From Hyphomicrobiales bacterium (GTDB taxonomy: Bacteria; Pseudomonadota; Alphaproteobacteria; Rhizobiales; Beijerinckiaceae): a stretch of 64,000 nucleotides of DNA. The stretch is taken from assembly GCA_900473415.1 (NCBI GenBank), contig UCLR01000010.1, positions 39,083 to 103,082 of the forward strand. Reading direction: 5' to 3'. Below are positions 9,722-17,490 of the stretch, one piece after another. The notes beneath the pieces are model-generated. The model searched no databases. It saw only the letters and a list, made by a program, of their open reading frames with translations, and was not told where the DNA came from. Numbering within the stretch: the first letter of the stretch is position 1; each line of letters starts with the position of its first letter. The position numbers and the translations under genes were made by a program.

Positions 9722-10207
9722 TCAGGCGGACGGCGGCGGAACGGCGCGGGGTTGACGCGCGGGTTCGGGCGGCATCGCGACCCAGGCCTCGCCCTCCATC
9801 ACCGGCTTGCCATCGACCAGGCATTCGCAAAACAGCCGGACGCGGCGGCGCTCCGTCACGAGCTCGACCACCTCGACGCGGGCTGTGACGACGTCACCGA
9901 TCTTCACCGGTGCCAGAAAGGTCAATGTCTGCGAGAGATAGACGGCTCCCGGTCCCGGCAGCCGCGTGCCGAGCAGGGCCGAGATCAGGCTCGCCGTCAG
10001 CATGCCATGGGCGATGCGCTGGCCGAACTTGGTGCCGGCGGCGAAACGATCGCAGAGATGAATCGGGTTGGCGTCGCCCGACAGCTCTGCGAAGAGCGAG
10101 ACGTCACGCTCCATGACGGTCCGCATGAGACTCTCGCTCTGGCCGATGGCCAGGTCTTCGAAAGCGTGGACGGTGTAGAGCCCGCCCGGCATCGGCTCAA
10201 CTGTCAT
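9722..10207 (-). CDS. MaoC-family (R)-enoyl-CoA hydratase-like protein
   Basis: Single hot-dog domain of about 161 residues. The hydratase-2 motif is FAELSGDANPIHL, with the catalytic Asp and His in DANPIH, followed by FGQRIAHGMLTASLISALLG and YLSQTLTFLAPVKIGD. These are typical of MaoC/PhaJ proteins that hydrate trans-2-enoyl-CoA to (R)-3-hydroxyacyl-CoA. With phaZ at 60.2 kb and the beta-oxidation genes at 17-23 kb it could feed polyhydroxyalkanoate monomers, but that is inference and the acyl-chain preference cannot be read. The start is taken at ATG 10207; an ATG at 10249 is the alternative. Confidence 0.88.
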   Translation of the reverse strand: MTVEPMPGGLYTVHAFEDLAIGQSESLMRTVMERDVSLFAELSGDANPIHLCDRFAAGTKFGQRIAHGMLTASLISALLGTRLPGPGAVYLSQTLTFLAPVKIGDVVTARVEVVELVTERRRVRLFCECLVDGKPVMEGEAWVAMPPEPARQPRAVPPPSA

Positions 10208-10438
10208 CGATCTCACGCGGCCGCTGGGTTCATGCTCATGCAAAACCATCTCGCAGTCGCAACATGGCGGCAATAGGACTTTGGTGCGGCGCCCGCATGC
10301 CGATACGTCACTTCGCAATCGGATTAACCGGTTCGCAACGCGACAGCGCTACATAGAAACGAGTGGAGGCCGCCTCCGATGAGCGGCGTGGCACAGGTAT
10401 GTCCCGGTGCCGGAACCGCCCCTGCCTGGAGCACCAGA

Positions 10439-10825
10439 ATGGCTCTCGATCCGTCCATGCCGATCCTGGTGGTCGATGACTACCAGACCATGGTCCGCAT
10501 CATCCGCAACCTCCTGAAGCAGCTCGGCTTCGAGAATGTCGACGACGCCGCGGACGGCACCAGCGCAATCGCCAAGATGCGCGACAAGCGCTACGGGCTC
10601 GTGATCTCGGACTGGAACATGGAACCGATGAGCGGCTTCGAGCTGCTGCAGAAGGTCCGCGAGGAAGAGCAACTCTCCGAGACACCCTTCATCATTGTCA
10701 CGGCCGAGTCGAAGACGGAGAACGTCGTCGCCGCGAAGAAGGCCGGCGTAAGCAACTACATCGTCAAGCCCTTCAACGCGCAGACCCTCAAGACGAAGAT
10801 CGAATCGGTCTGCGTCGCGGCGTAA
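10439..10825 (+). CDS. cheY: single-domain response regulator, CheY type
   Basis: 128-residue receiver domain with no output domain. All signature positions are present: acidic pair Asp13/Asp14 (VVDDYQ), phospho-acceptor Asp58 (VISDWN), Thr88 (IIVTAES) and Lys110 (IVKPF). GGAG is spaced 7 nt before the ATG at 10439, which decides the start over an in-frame ATG at 10379. The sequence around the acceptor (SDWNMEPMSG) matches chemotaxis CheY more than CtrA-pathway DivK. It stands alone between a divergent MaoC gene and a convergent phosphatase, with no kinase or other che genes here. Its nearest motility-linked neighbour is the TipF-like gene 1 kb away. Confidence 0.9.
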   Translation: MALDPSMPILVVDDYQTMVRIIRNLLKQLGFENVDDAADGTSAIAKMRDKRYGLVISDWNMEPMSGFELLQKVREEEQLSETPFIIVTAESKTENVVAAKKAGVSNYIVKPFNAQTLKTKIESVCVAA

Positions 10826-10838
10826 ACCATCTCAGCCC

Positions 10839-10883
10839 TCATCCTTCGAGACACCGTTCCACGGGAACGGCTCCTCAGGATGA
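10839..10883. repeat. palindromic intergenic repeat between convergent genes
   Basis: TCATCCT at 10839-10845 pairs with AGGATGA at 10877-10883, and a core hairpin CCGTTCC-ACG-GGAACGG spans 10854-10870. The ends (CATCCTTCGAGAC and CTCCTCAGGATGA) resemble a repeat type I recall from Hyphomicrobiales genomes. It sits between the stops of cheY and the HAD phosphatase and may double as a bidirectional terminator. Confidence 0.55.
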
Positions 10884-10918
10884 AGACCCCGGAAATTCCG
10901 GAACAGGCCTGACCGGCT

Positions 10919-11809
10919 TCACCAGACCAGATGCGGCATGGCGTAGGACGGACGGTGCGTCTGTCGGTCAAACCAGCCGTGACGCTCCTCCCAGGAAGCC
11001 TCCATCAGGTCCTGGGCGTGGATGCCGGCCAGCACCATGATGCCGGCCGCGCCGAAATTCTCGGCTCCGGCGATATCGGTGCGGATTGCATCACCAACGG
11101 CACAGATCCGGCCAAGATCGATGGCGGAACCCCGCTTCTCTTCCGCAGCAGCCAGCGCCGCCTCGTAGATCGGCCGATGCGGCTTGCCGGCATAGATCGC
11201 CTCCCCACCCATCTCCTCATAGGCGAGCGCGACCGAACCGGCGCAGGGCACGATCTGTCCGCCGCGCTCGACCACGAGATCGGGATTGGCGCAGATCAGG
11301 GGCAGCTTGCGCGCCGCGAAGCCGCCGAGCAGGTCGGCATAGGTCGCCGGCGTATCCTTCTCGTCGTCGAAGAGTCCGGTGCAGAGCACATAGGACGCCT
11401 CGTCGGGGCTGGTCTCCGGAGCATCGAGCCCGGCGATCAGCGGCAGGTCACGATCAGGGCCGAGCCGGTACATCGGCTGCCCGGCGCGCGCACCGATCAA
11501 TGAGCGGCAGACATCGCCCGAGGTGACGATCGCATCCCAGGCCTCGCGCGGCACGCCGAAGCCGTCGAGCTGGCCGATGATGACCTCGGCGGGGCGGGGC
11601 GCATTGGTGACGAGCACGACGCTGATACCGCGCTCGCGCATCCGCATGAGTGCGGCGACCGCGTCGCGATAGGCGGCGATGCCGTTATGGACCACGCCCC
11701 AGACGTCGCAGAGGCAGAGATCGAAGCGGTCCGCGACCTCGGAAAAGCCGCGCAGAGCAATGGTGGTAGCGATCCCCGATGACACTGTGCCGGTCTCCAA
11801 GAGCTGCAT
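10919..11809 (-). CDS. HAD-superfamily class IIA hydrolase (TIGR01459-like)
   Basis: 296-residue phosphatase of the NagD-like class IIA type. Motif I is DLCLCDVWGVVHNG with the nucleophile and acid Asp pair represented by D-x-W. Motif II lies in VVLVTNAPRP, and the C-terminal cap-flanking motif is ICAVGDAIRTDIAGAENFGAAGI. It belongs to the alphaproteobacterial subgroup in which the second motif I acid is replaced by Trp (DVWG rather than DxDG), so catalytic competence is uncertain. ATG 11809 is preferred to an upstream GTG at 11833. Substrate unknown; sugar phosphates and nucleotides are typical of the class. Confidence 0.85.
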   Translation of the reverse strand: MQLLETGTVSSGIATTIALRGFSEVADRFDLCLCDVWGVVHNGIAAYRDAVAALMRMRERGISVVLVTNAPRPAEVIIGQLDGFGVPREAWDAIVTSGDVCRSLIGARAGQPMYRLGPDRDLPLIAGLDAPETSPDEASYVLCTGLFDDEKDTPATYADLLGGFAARKLPLICANPDLVVERGGQIVPCAGSVALAYEEMGGEAIYAGKPHRPIYEAALAAAEEKRGSAIDLGRICAVGDAIRTDIAGAENFGAAGIMVLAGIHAQDLMEASWEERHGWFDRQTHRPSYAMPHLVW

Positions 11810-11897
11810 TCGCGACGGCGTGCTGCGCTGCACGCGAAGCAGGTCTAGACGGGATTCGCACCGAGAGGAACCGGCATTGCGGAAGCCGTGCCGCCCG

Positions 11898-13562
11898 TCA
11901 GGCGCTGGCGCGGCGCAGGACCGCGCGGAAGGGCAGCCGCACGGGCGGCCGGTTGTCTTCCGGCGGCGGCGCGGCCGCGGCGTTCGCAGGTGGGGTCAGC
12001 CCGAAGACGCGGGCGAGCACCGCGCCGGTCGCGGAGGCCGGTCGCGACGACAGCTCGGACTCCGGCTCGTTCTCCTGCTCCTCGGCGGGGACAGGAACCG
12101 GTTGCAGAACCGCAGCAGGCGCCGGCGCCGCAGATGCGGCCACGACAGGAGTCGGCTCGGCGAAGACCTCGGGCTTGACCGGGCGCGCCGGCGAGAAAAT
12201 CCGCCCCTGCCCCATGGCGACACCGAGCTCGATCATGTCGGCGGCCGTCGGGTTGTCCTCGACATTCTCGGCCACGAGCGTGATCGAGACACGGGCCAGC
12301 ATCGCGGCGAGATCGCCCGCGGCGATATCGGTGACGATGCGACCTTCGGCATGGTCCTGCAGCAGCGCGGCCGGCGCCTTGACAAAGCGGACGCCACGGT
12401 CGGCCAGAGCGCGCGGATCGAACCGGAGGTCCGCAAGCTGGTCCAGCGCGAAGCGCACGCCGTTGGCGGACATCGAGCCGAGCAGGCCGAGGCTGGTCGG
12501 ATCGAGAGCGCGGAAGACCGCCTGCGGCATCTCGATGACGAGATGGCTGGTGTGCTCGCGGTACTTGTCGAGAATGCGGGTCAGGGTCGCGAGAGCGCGG
12601 GCGGAGCTCCAGGTCGCGGAGCTGAAATTGCACGAGACGAAGATCTCGCCTTCCTTCGAGGCGAGATGGCGCGCGATCGCAAGCGCCCGCGTCAGGACGA
12701 GCGCATCCAGCGTCGGCCCGAAGCCGCGCGCCTCCACCGTATCGATGAACTCATGCGGCAGCAGCAGCGTGTTCTCGTCGAGCCTCAGACGCGCCAGCGC
12801 CTCGTAGCCGCGGGTGCGGCGCTGCGGCAGCGAGACGACCGGCTGGAGATGAACCTCGAGCCGGCCTTCGGTCAGGGCGGAGCTGATCAGGCCGGCACGC
12901 TCGGCCTCCGCCTCATCCACTGCCTCCCTGGCGGCCGCGGCGCGCTCCGCGGCGAGCCTCTCGGCCCGCGCGCGGCGCGCCGCCTCGGGATCGAGGAACA
13001 CCTCCGGGGCCTCGTCGGCGTCGATCGGGGACATCGTATCGAACATGCCGGCGAGCTGGGCGCCGATAGCGGCCTTCTCCGGCCGGCGCGCCAGAGCGAC
13101 CTCGTGATCGGCGAGCGTGGTCGCCACCTGATGGATCAGGTCGCCGAGCAGCCCGACCTCCGCGGTGAGCTCGTGGATCGCGGCGCGTGCAGGAGCGGCG
13201 TCGATGTCACGCATCGGCATCTGCTCGACGCGCTGGGACAGCGCACCGAGCTTGATCGCATTGGTGGCAAGGCGAACCTTGACCTCGCCCAGCCCTGCCA
13301 GCGCCTGCTCGTGGCGAGCGAGGCCGCGCTGCTCGGCCGCATACATCGCCGCCATCAGCCCAGCCCCGCCGGCGAGCAGGCCGAGCGCCGCGCCGAGCGC
13401 CCCCGGCAGCAGGATGGCCACCGTCGCGCCAGCGGACAGGCCGACCACCGGGCCGGTGAGAGGAGGGAGAGATTTCAGGCTCAAAGAGGCCACGGCAGTG
13501 TTCGCGCTATGGAATGGGTCGGGACTCGAACGAATCACTACTCTGTCGCCAGAGTAGTCCAT
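11898..13562 (-). CDS. TipF-like membrane protein with degenerate EAL domain
   Basis: 554 residues: a hydrophobic N-terminal segment (VGLSAGATVAILLPGALGAA, roughly 40-75, one or two helices), a helical probably coiled-coil stretch to about 200, an EAL domain at about 220-460, and a proline/alanine-rich tail. EAL signatures are partly kept (YEALARL, CNFSSA, VIEMPQ, VKAPAALL, VAENVED), but the metal-binding DDFG block reads LDQLADL. It is therefore probably a c-di-GMP-binding or inactive domain rather than an active phosphodiesterase. This architecture matches Caulobacter TipF, a flagellum-positioning factor; assignment is by architecture only. GANTC sites and a hairpin crowd the 5' end. The start at 13562 lacks a clear ribosome site. 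Confidence 0.78.
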   Translation of the reverse strand: MDYSGDRVVIRSSPDPFHSANTAVASLSLKSLPPLTGPVVGLSAGATVAILLPGALGAALGLLAGGAGLMAAMYAAEQRGLARHEQALAGLGEVKVRLATNAIKLGALSQRVEQMPMRDIDAAPARAAIHELTAEVGLLGDLIHQVATTLADHEVALARRPEKAAIGAQLAGMFDTMSPIDADEAPEVFLDPEAARRARAERLAAERAAAAREAVDEAEAERAGLISSALTEGRLEVHLQPVVSLPQRRTRGYEALARLRLDENTLLLPHEFIDTVEARGFGPTLDALVLTRALAIARHLASKEGEIFVSCNFSSATWSSARALATLTRILDKYREHTSHLVIEMPQAVFRALDPTSLGLLGSMSANGVRFALDQLADLRFDPRALADRGVRFVKAPAALLQDHAEGRIVTDIAAGDLAAMLARVSITLVAENVEDNPTAADMIELGVAMGQGRIFSPARPVKPEVFAEPTPVVAASAAPAPAAVLQPVPVPAEEQENEPESELSSRPASATGAVLARVFGLTPPANAAAAPPPEDNRPPVRLPFRAVLRRASA

Positions 13563-13627
13563 CGGACCGCAGAACGGAATCCGGCCTCGCGCGAAAGCCG
13601 TTTCAGAATCAAAGCGCTACGAGATTC
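13532..13627. promoter_or_regulatory. cluster of four GANTC (CcrM-type) sites before the TipF-like gene
   Basis: GAATC at 13532-13536, 13577-13581 and 13616-13620, and GATTC at 13623-13627, fall within 96 bp at the 5' end and upstream of the EAL gene. In a high-GC genome one site per roughly 300 bp would be expected. GANTC is the CcrM methylation site that, with GcrA, times cell-cycle promoters in alphaproteobacteria. Control of this gene by it is inferred. Confidence 0.4.
13537..13558 (-). promoter_or_regulatory. perfect hairpin at the start of the TipF-like coding sequence
   Basis: ACTACTCTG (13537-13545) and CAGAGTAGT (13550-13558) form a perfect 9-bp stem. In the mRNA (minus strand) the loop reads GCGA, a GNRA tetraloop. 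It begins one base after the annotated ATG (13560-13562), so it could occlude initiation, or show that the true start is further downstream and the hairpin lies in the leader. It could also be a DNA operator. Confidence 0.55.
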
Positions 13628-13660
13628 AGACGCGGCGCGATGCGGGCAAGGTGGGAATTG

Positions 13661-15436
13661 TCATCCGGCCATGCCGAGCGCGTTGAGAAGCCGCACAGCG
13701 ACGTCTTCGCTGAAGCCCTTCCGGAGCAGATAGCCATGCGGGTCGGCGCTGAAGAGCGGCGCCCGTTCCTTCAGCTCCAAGACGGCCGCCGATCGCTTCT
13801 GCTGGTCTCCTTCGGCGGCGGCGAGAAGCGCCCGGCCCAACAGGCTCAAGGGAGTCTGGTCGGCGACGAGCGTCGAGGCGTAGGTGTCCCCCGCCCTCAC
13901 CGAACCGGTGAGATATAGACCGAGGAAGGCGTAGAAATCATAGCGGGCCGGACGGCCGACGCTGAGCGAGATCGCTCGCTCCAGCAGCGGCAACCCCTCG
14001 ACCACGCGCCCACGCCGGACGAAGAGCGCGCCGAGATCGGCCATGATGTCGGGGTCGTAGGGATTGCGCGCCAGCGCCTCCCGGCCCATCTGGATCGCCT
14101 CCTCGACGGACCCACGGAGCAGCAGCACCTTCATCATCGCCTGATAGGCGCGCGCGCCGGAGGGCGCGAGCCGGATGGCAGCGAGCGCCGCGGTGAGCGA
14201 GCGATCGAGCTTCAGCTTGTCCCTGATATCGGTTTCGACGCCGTTCTCACCCAGCTCCAGCACCGCCAGATGGGCCCAGGCGGGATAGAAGCCGGGATCC
14301 TGCTCGACGAGTTGCTCCAGGCAGGCTCGCGCTGCGAGATCGTCCTCGGCCAGCATGGTCCGCCTGAGATCGAAGGCGCGCAGGATGCACCGCGCCGCGG
14401 GCGAAGGCGGCACCTGGCGGGCATCGGCCGGGATGATACCGAAAGGCTCTGTGAGCCGGGTGGCCAGTCGCCGCGCCCGCTCCGCAAGCTCGATTTCGGT
14501 CAGCTCGGCGACCGGCGAGCGGCCGGTGGAAGCCGTCCAGACGATGCGGCCATCCCGGACCGAGCGAAGGCGACCGAGCCCCTCGACCTCGCTATCCGCC
14601 GCCTGAACGGTCATCTCGAAGGCGTAGTCGACATCCTCGCCGCCGGTCGAGCCGGGCGGCGGCGCCTTGATCGTCACGATGTCGTCAAAGCGCGCCATGG
14701 CATCGACGAGCAGGTTCGAGAAGCGTCGCAGCAGATCAGCGAGCTTCGGATCGGCCGGAGGACTGGGGATCGCGATCGCGACCCGCAGGAGCTGGGGGCC
14801 GCGCATCACGACCGGCTGCACCTGCCCTGCCAACTCGGGCACGGCGAGCTTGCGCGAAGCCCCTTCCCGCGACGCGCCCGTCGGCCAGAGATACCAGCCC
14901 ACGAGGCAGACGAGCGCGACGCCGAGGGCGACAAGTGCCACCACCGGCCAGCGGCGGGCGGCAGCGGCATCGGCGGCAGCGGTGTCTGGCTCGACTTCCA
15001 GTTCTGCGGGGACGGCCGGTATCTCCAGTTTATCGTCCGCAGTCGCCAGAGGCCTTGTCAGACAGCCGACCGCATCGGAGAAGACGAAGACCGGGGCATA
15101 ACCGCCGACCGGCATCGAGAGCTGCACGGGGTCGGCGAGCCCCTCCGTGGCATAGTATTGCGCCAAGGCCCGCCGCAGCCGACCGGCCTCGACACGGACA
15201 ATTGGATCGATCTGCGGGTTGAAATCGGCCGAGCGGCCAAGTGCCTCGACCGCGATCGTATAGCCCTTCAGTTCGGAGGCGCGGCCCGCGACTGCGCGCT
15301 CGACGATAAAGCTCAGGAAGGATGACAACTGCGGCGCAGCGCGAAATCCGTCAGACGACAAGATCCGCCCAAGCGCCGCGCGGATGATCGCCGCGGCTCG
15401 TTCATCCAGCCGTCCAGGAGCGTCGCCATCCGTCAT
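13661..15436 (-). CDS. membrane protein with N-terminal HTH-like domain and C-terminal TPR-like repeats
   Basis: 591 residues. Residues ~10-115 form the domain seen at the N-terminus of many rhizobial proteins labelled adenylate cyclase: LSSFLSFIVERAVAG, LKGYTIAVEALGR, then IVRVEAGRLRRALAQYYA. A single transmembrane helix follows at about 161-183 (VVALVALGVALVCLVGWYLW). The outer part ends in TPR-like helices (ACLEQLVEQDPGFYPAWAHL, and NPYDPDIMADLGALFVRRGR). No nucleotide-cyclase catalytic motif is visible, so I do not call it a cyclase. The ATG at 15436 is preceded by GGACCCCGA; a TTG at 15451 is rejected. It is transcribed toward the TipF-like gene 98 nt downstream. Role unknown, perhaps transmembrane signalling. 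Confidence 0.75.
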   Translation of the reverse strand: MTDGDAPGRLDERAAAIIRAALGRILSSDGFRAAPQLSSFLSFIVERAVAGRASELKGYTIAVEALGRSADFNPQIDPIVRVEAGRLRRALAQYYATEGLADPVQLSMPVGGYAPVFVFSDAVGCLTRPLATADDKLEIPAVPAELEVEPDTAAADAAAARRWPVVALVALGVALVCLVGWYLWPTGASREGASRKLAVPELAGQVQPVVMRGPQLLRVAIAIPSPPADPKLADLLRRFSNLLVDAMARFDDIVTIKAPPPGSTGGEDVDYAFEMTVQAADSEVEGLGRLRSVRDGRIVWTASTGRSPVAELTEIELAERARRLATRLTEPFGIIPADARQVPPSPAARCILRAFDLRRTMLAEDDLAARACLEQLVEQDPGFYPAWAHLAVLELGENGVETDIRDKLKLDRSLTAALAAIRLAPSGARAYQAMMKVLLLRGSVEEAIQMGREALARNPYDPDIMADLGALFVRRGRVVEGLPLLERAISLSVGRPARYDFYAFLGLYLTGSVRAGDTYASTLVADQTPLSLLGRALLAAAEGDQQKRSAAVLELKERAPLFSADPHGYLLRKGFSEDVAVRLLNALGMAG

Positions 15437-15606
15437 TCGGGGTCCGTTCAATTGCGCCCCAGGAGAGATTTTACGCTATCGGCGACCATACGTCACCCAC
15501 GGGGCTGCTATCCGTCTGACGCAGCCTTGGGGCCCGATCATGGCGATTTACAGCCCGATGTCGCCTGCTAGGTTGACCATAAAGTTAATCGAGAGGGGCC
15601 TGATCT

Positions 15607-16947
15607 ATGACTTCCGCACCATCCGCCGTCGCCGTGCCGAACGATCTCGAAGCCTATTGGATGCCTTTCACGGCCAATCGGTCGTTCAAGAAGAATCCGC
15701 GGATGGTCGCCCGCGCCGAGGGCATGTTCTATTACACTGTGGACAACAAGCCGGTCCTCGATGGGACGGCCGGGCTCTGGTGCTGCAATGCAGGCCACGC
15801 CCGCGAGCCGATCATCCAGGCTATCCAGGCGCAGGCGCGTGACCTCGACTACGCCCCCTCCTTCCAGTACGGCCACCCGAAGGTCTTCGCCGCCGCTGCG
15901 CGGATCGCGGCGCTGGCGCCGGGCGACCTCGACCATGTCTTCTTCGCCAATTCCGGGTCGGAAGCGGTCGATTCGGCGCTGAAGATCGCGCTCGCCTACT
16001 GGAACGTCTCCGGCAAGGCGGCCAAGACCCGCCTGATCGGCCGCGAGCGCGGCTATCACGGCGTCGGCTTCGGCGGCATCTCCGTCGGCGGCATGTCGAA
16101 CAACCGAAAGTTCTTCGGCTCGCTGCTCACCGGCGTCGACCATCTCGCCCACACCTATGACCGCGAGAAGCAGGCCTTCAGCAAGGGCGAGCCGGAATAC
16201 GGCGCGCATTTCGCCGACGACCTGGAGCGGATCGTCGCGCTGCACGACGCCTCGACCATCGCCGCCGTCATCGTCGAGCCGATGGCCGGCTCCACCGGTG
16301 GCCTGCCGGCGCCGAAGGGTTATCTCAAGCGTCTGCGCGAGATCTGCGACAAGCACGGCATCCTGCTGATCTTCGACGAGGTCATCACCGGGTTCGGCCG
16401 GCTGGGCTATGCCTTCGCCGCCGAGCGCTACGGCGTCATCCCCGACATGATCACCTTCGCCAAGGGCGTCACCTCCGGCACGGTGCCGATGGGCGGCGTG
16501 CTGGTGCGCAAGCACATCTACGACGCCTTCATGGGCGGGCCCGACAATGTGGTCGAGCTGTTCCACGGCTACACCTATTCCGGCCACCCGCTGGCGGCGG
16601 CGGCTTCGCTGGCGACGCTCGACATCTATCGCGAGGAAGGGCTGTTCGAACGCGCCCGCGGCATGGAAAGCGCCTGGGCCGATGCGGTGCTCAGCCTGAA
16701 GGGTGAGCCGAACGTCGTCGACATCCGTACGGTCGGCATCGTCGGCGCCATCGATCTGGCGCCGCGGGCGGACGGCGTCGGCAAGCGCGGCTATGATGTG
16801 ATCGGACGCGCCTTCCACGACGAGGGCCTGATGGTCCGCACCGCGGCCGATACCATCGCCTTCTCGCCGCCGCTGATCATTACGGAGTCGCAGATCGACG
16901 AGCTGATCGGCAAGCTGCGCCGGACCATCCGGGCTGTGGCGAACTAA
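15607..16947 (+). CDS. omega-amino acid--pyruvate aminotransferase (class III)
   Basis: PLP enzyme of fold type I, class III, 446 residues, most similar in motif pattern to beta-alanine--pyruvate transaminases. Substrate-pocket and cofactor blocks are AYWMPFTANRSFKKNPRM at the N-terminus, FANSGSEAVDSALK, GRERGYHG, FDEVITGFGRLG and the Schiff-base lysine in ITFAKGVTSGTVPMGG. GAGAGGGG stands 8 nt before the ATG at 15607. Transcribed divergently from the HTH/TPR gene across 170 bp. It probably moves an omega-amino group (beta-alanine or a polyamine-derived amine) to pyruvate; the actual donor cannot be decided from sequence. Confidence 0.9.
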   Translation: MTSAPSAVAVPNDLEAYWMPFTANRSFKKNPRMVARAEGMFYYTVDNKPVLDGTAGLWCCNAGHAREPIIQAIQAQARDLDYAPSFQYGHPKVFAAAARIAALAPGDLDHVFFANSGSEAVDSALKIALAYWNVSGKAAKTRLIGRERGYHGVGFGGISVGGMSNNRKFFGSLLTGVDHLAHTYDREKQAFSKGEPEYGAHFADDLERIVALHDASTIAAVIVEPMAGSTGGLPAPKGYLKRLREICDKHGILLIFDEVITGFGRLGYAFAAERYGVIPDMITFAKGVTSGTVPMGGVLVRKHIYDAFMGGPDNVVELFHGYTYSGHPLAAAASLATLDIYREEGLFERARGMESAWADAVLSLKGEPNVVDIRTVGIVGAIDLAPRADGVGKRGYDVIGRAFHDEGLMVRTAADTIAFSPPLIITESQIDELIGKLRRTIRAVAN

Positions 16948-16956
16948 AAGTCAGCT

Positions 16957-16990
16957 GGTAGCGCGCCGTCAATTGCGCCGGCGCGCTACC
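16957..16990. terminator. hairpin between convergent aminotransferase and deformylase-like genes
   Basis: GGTAGCGCGCC (16957-16967) and GGCGCGCTACC (16980-16990) form a perfect 11-bp stem with a 12-nt loop. It lies 9 nt past the aminotransferase stop and overlaps the last codons of the convergent gene. There is no strong T-tract on the plus side and only a short TTTT on the minus side, so it is a plausible but not ideal bidirectional terminator. Confidence 0.5.
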
Positions 16991-17480
16991 GCCGCCCCAG
17001 CTTGCGGTACCGCGTAATCACCCTGTCGCGCCTGAGGCGCGACAGGCGGTCGATCCAGAAAATGCCATCGAGCTGGTCGATCTCGTGCTGGTGGCAGACG
17101 GCGCGGAAGCCTTCGGCCGCCTCGATGCGCTCTGCACCGTCGAGATTATTATAGCGGATCGTCACCCGCGCGGGGCGCTCAATCTCCTCGACCACGCCCG
17201 GCATCGAGACGCTGCCTTCCTGATGGCGGATTGTGTCGGACGACGCCTCGATCACGGCCGGGTTGACGTAGAACCCGACCTCCCCCGGATTAAGCTCCAG
17301 CACGACGAGGCGCAGCCCCACGCCGATATGCGGCGCGGTGATGCCGAGACCCGGCGCCGCCCGCATCGTTTCGAGCAGGTCGCCGGCGAGCGCGCGCAGC
17401 TCCGCATCGAAACGCGTGACGGGCTCCGCCGCCACGCGCAGGCGCGGATCCGGAAAGCGGATGATCGGCCGGACGGCCAT
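16986..17480 (-). CDS. peptide deformylase-like protein lacking metal ligands
   Basis: 164 residues, collinear with peptide deformylase. Motif 1 GhGhAAxQ reads [10 protein letters not shown] (44-53). Motif 2 EGCLS reads EGSVS with Ser90 in place of the metal-ligand Cys. Motif 3 HExDH reads HEIDQ (132-136), keeping His132 and catalytic Glu133 but with Gln in place of the third ligand, His136. The positions equal E. coli numbering. Two of three Fe/Zn ligands are missing, so normal deformylase activity is unlikely. It starts 10 nt after the fadJ stop and is probably the last gene of the beta-oxidation run. Possibly a divergent PDF subtype with another role. Confidence 0.85.
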   Translation of the reverse strand: MAVRPIIRFPDPRLRVAAEPVTRFDAELRALAGDLLETMRAAPGLGITAPHIGVGLRLVVLELNPGEVGFYVNPAVIEASSDTIRHQEGSVSMPGVVEEIERPARVTIRYNNLDGAERIEAAEGFRAVCHQHEIDQLDGIFWIDRLSRLRRDRVITRYRKLGRR

Positions 17481-17490
17481 GGGTCCTCGC

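Noticed and set aside
13515-13560. tRNA-like stretch (GGGACTCGAACGAATC resembles a T-arm in reverse)
   Set aside because: The T-stem does not pair, and there is no acceptor, D or anticodon arm around it. Not a tRNA.
13661-15436. Adenylate cyclase annotation
   Set aside because: No class III cyclase catalytic residues or domain could be found. Only the N-terminal domain is shared with proteins carrying that name.
15573-15600. TTGACC as a -35 box for the aminotransferase gene
   Set aside because: No acceptable -10 hexamer at 16-18 bp, and the stretch runs into the ribosome binding site.
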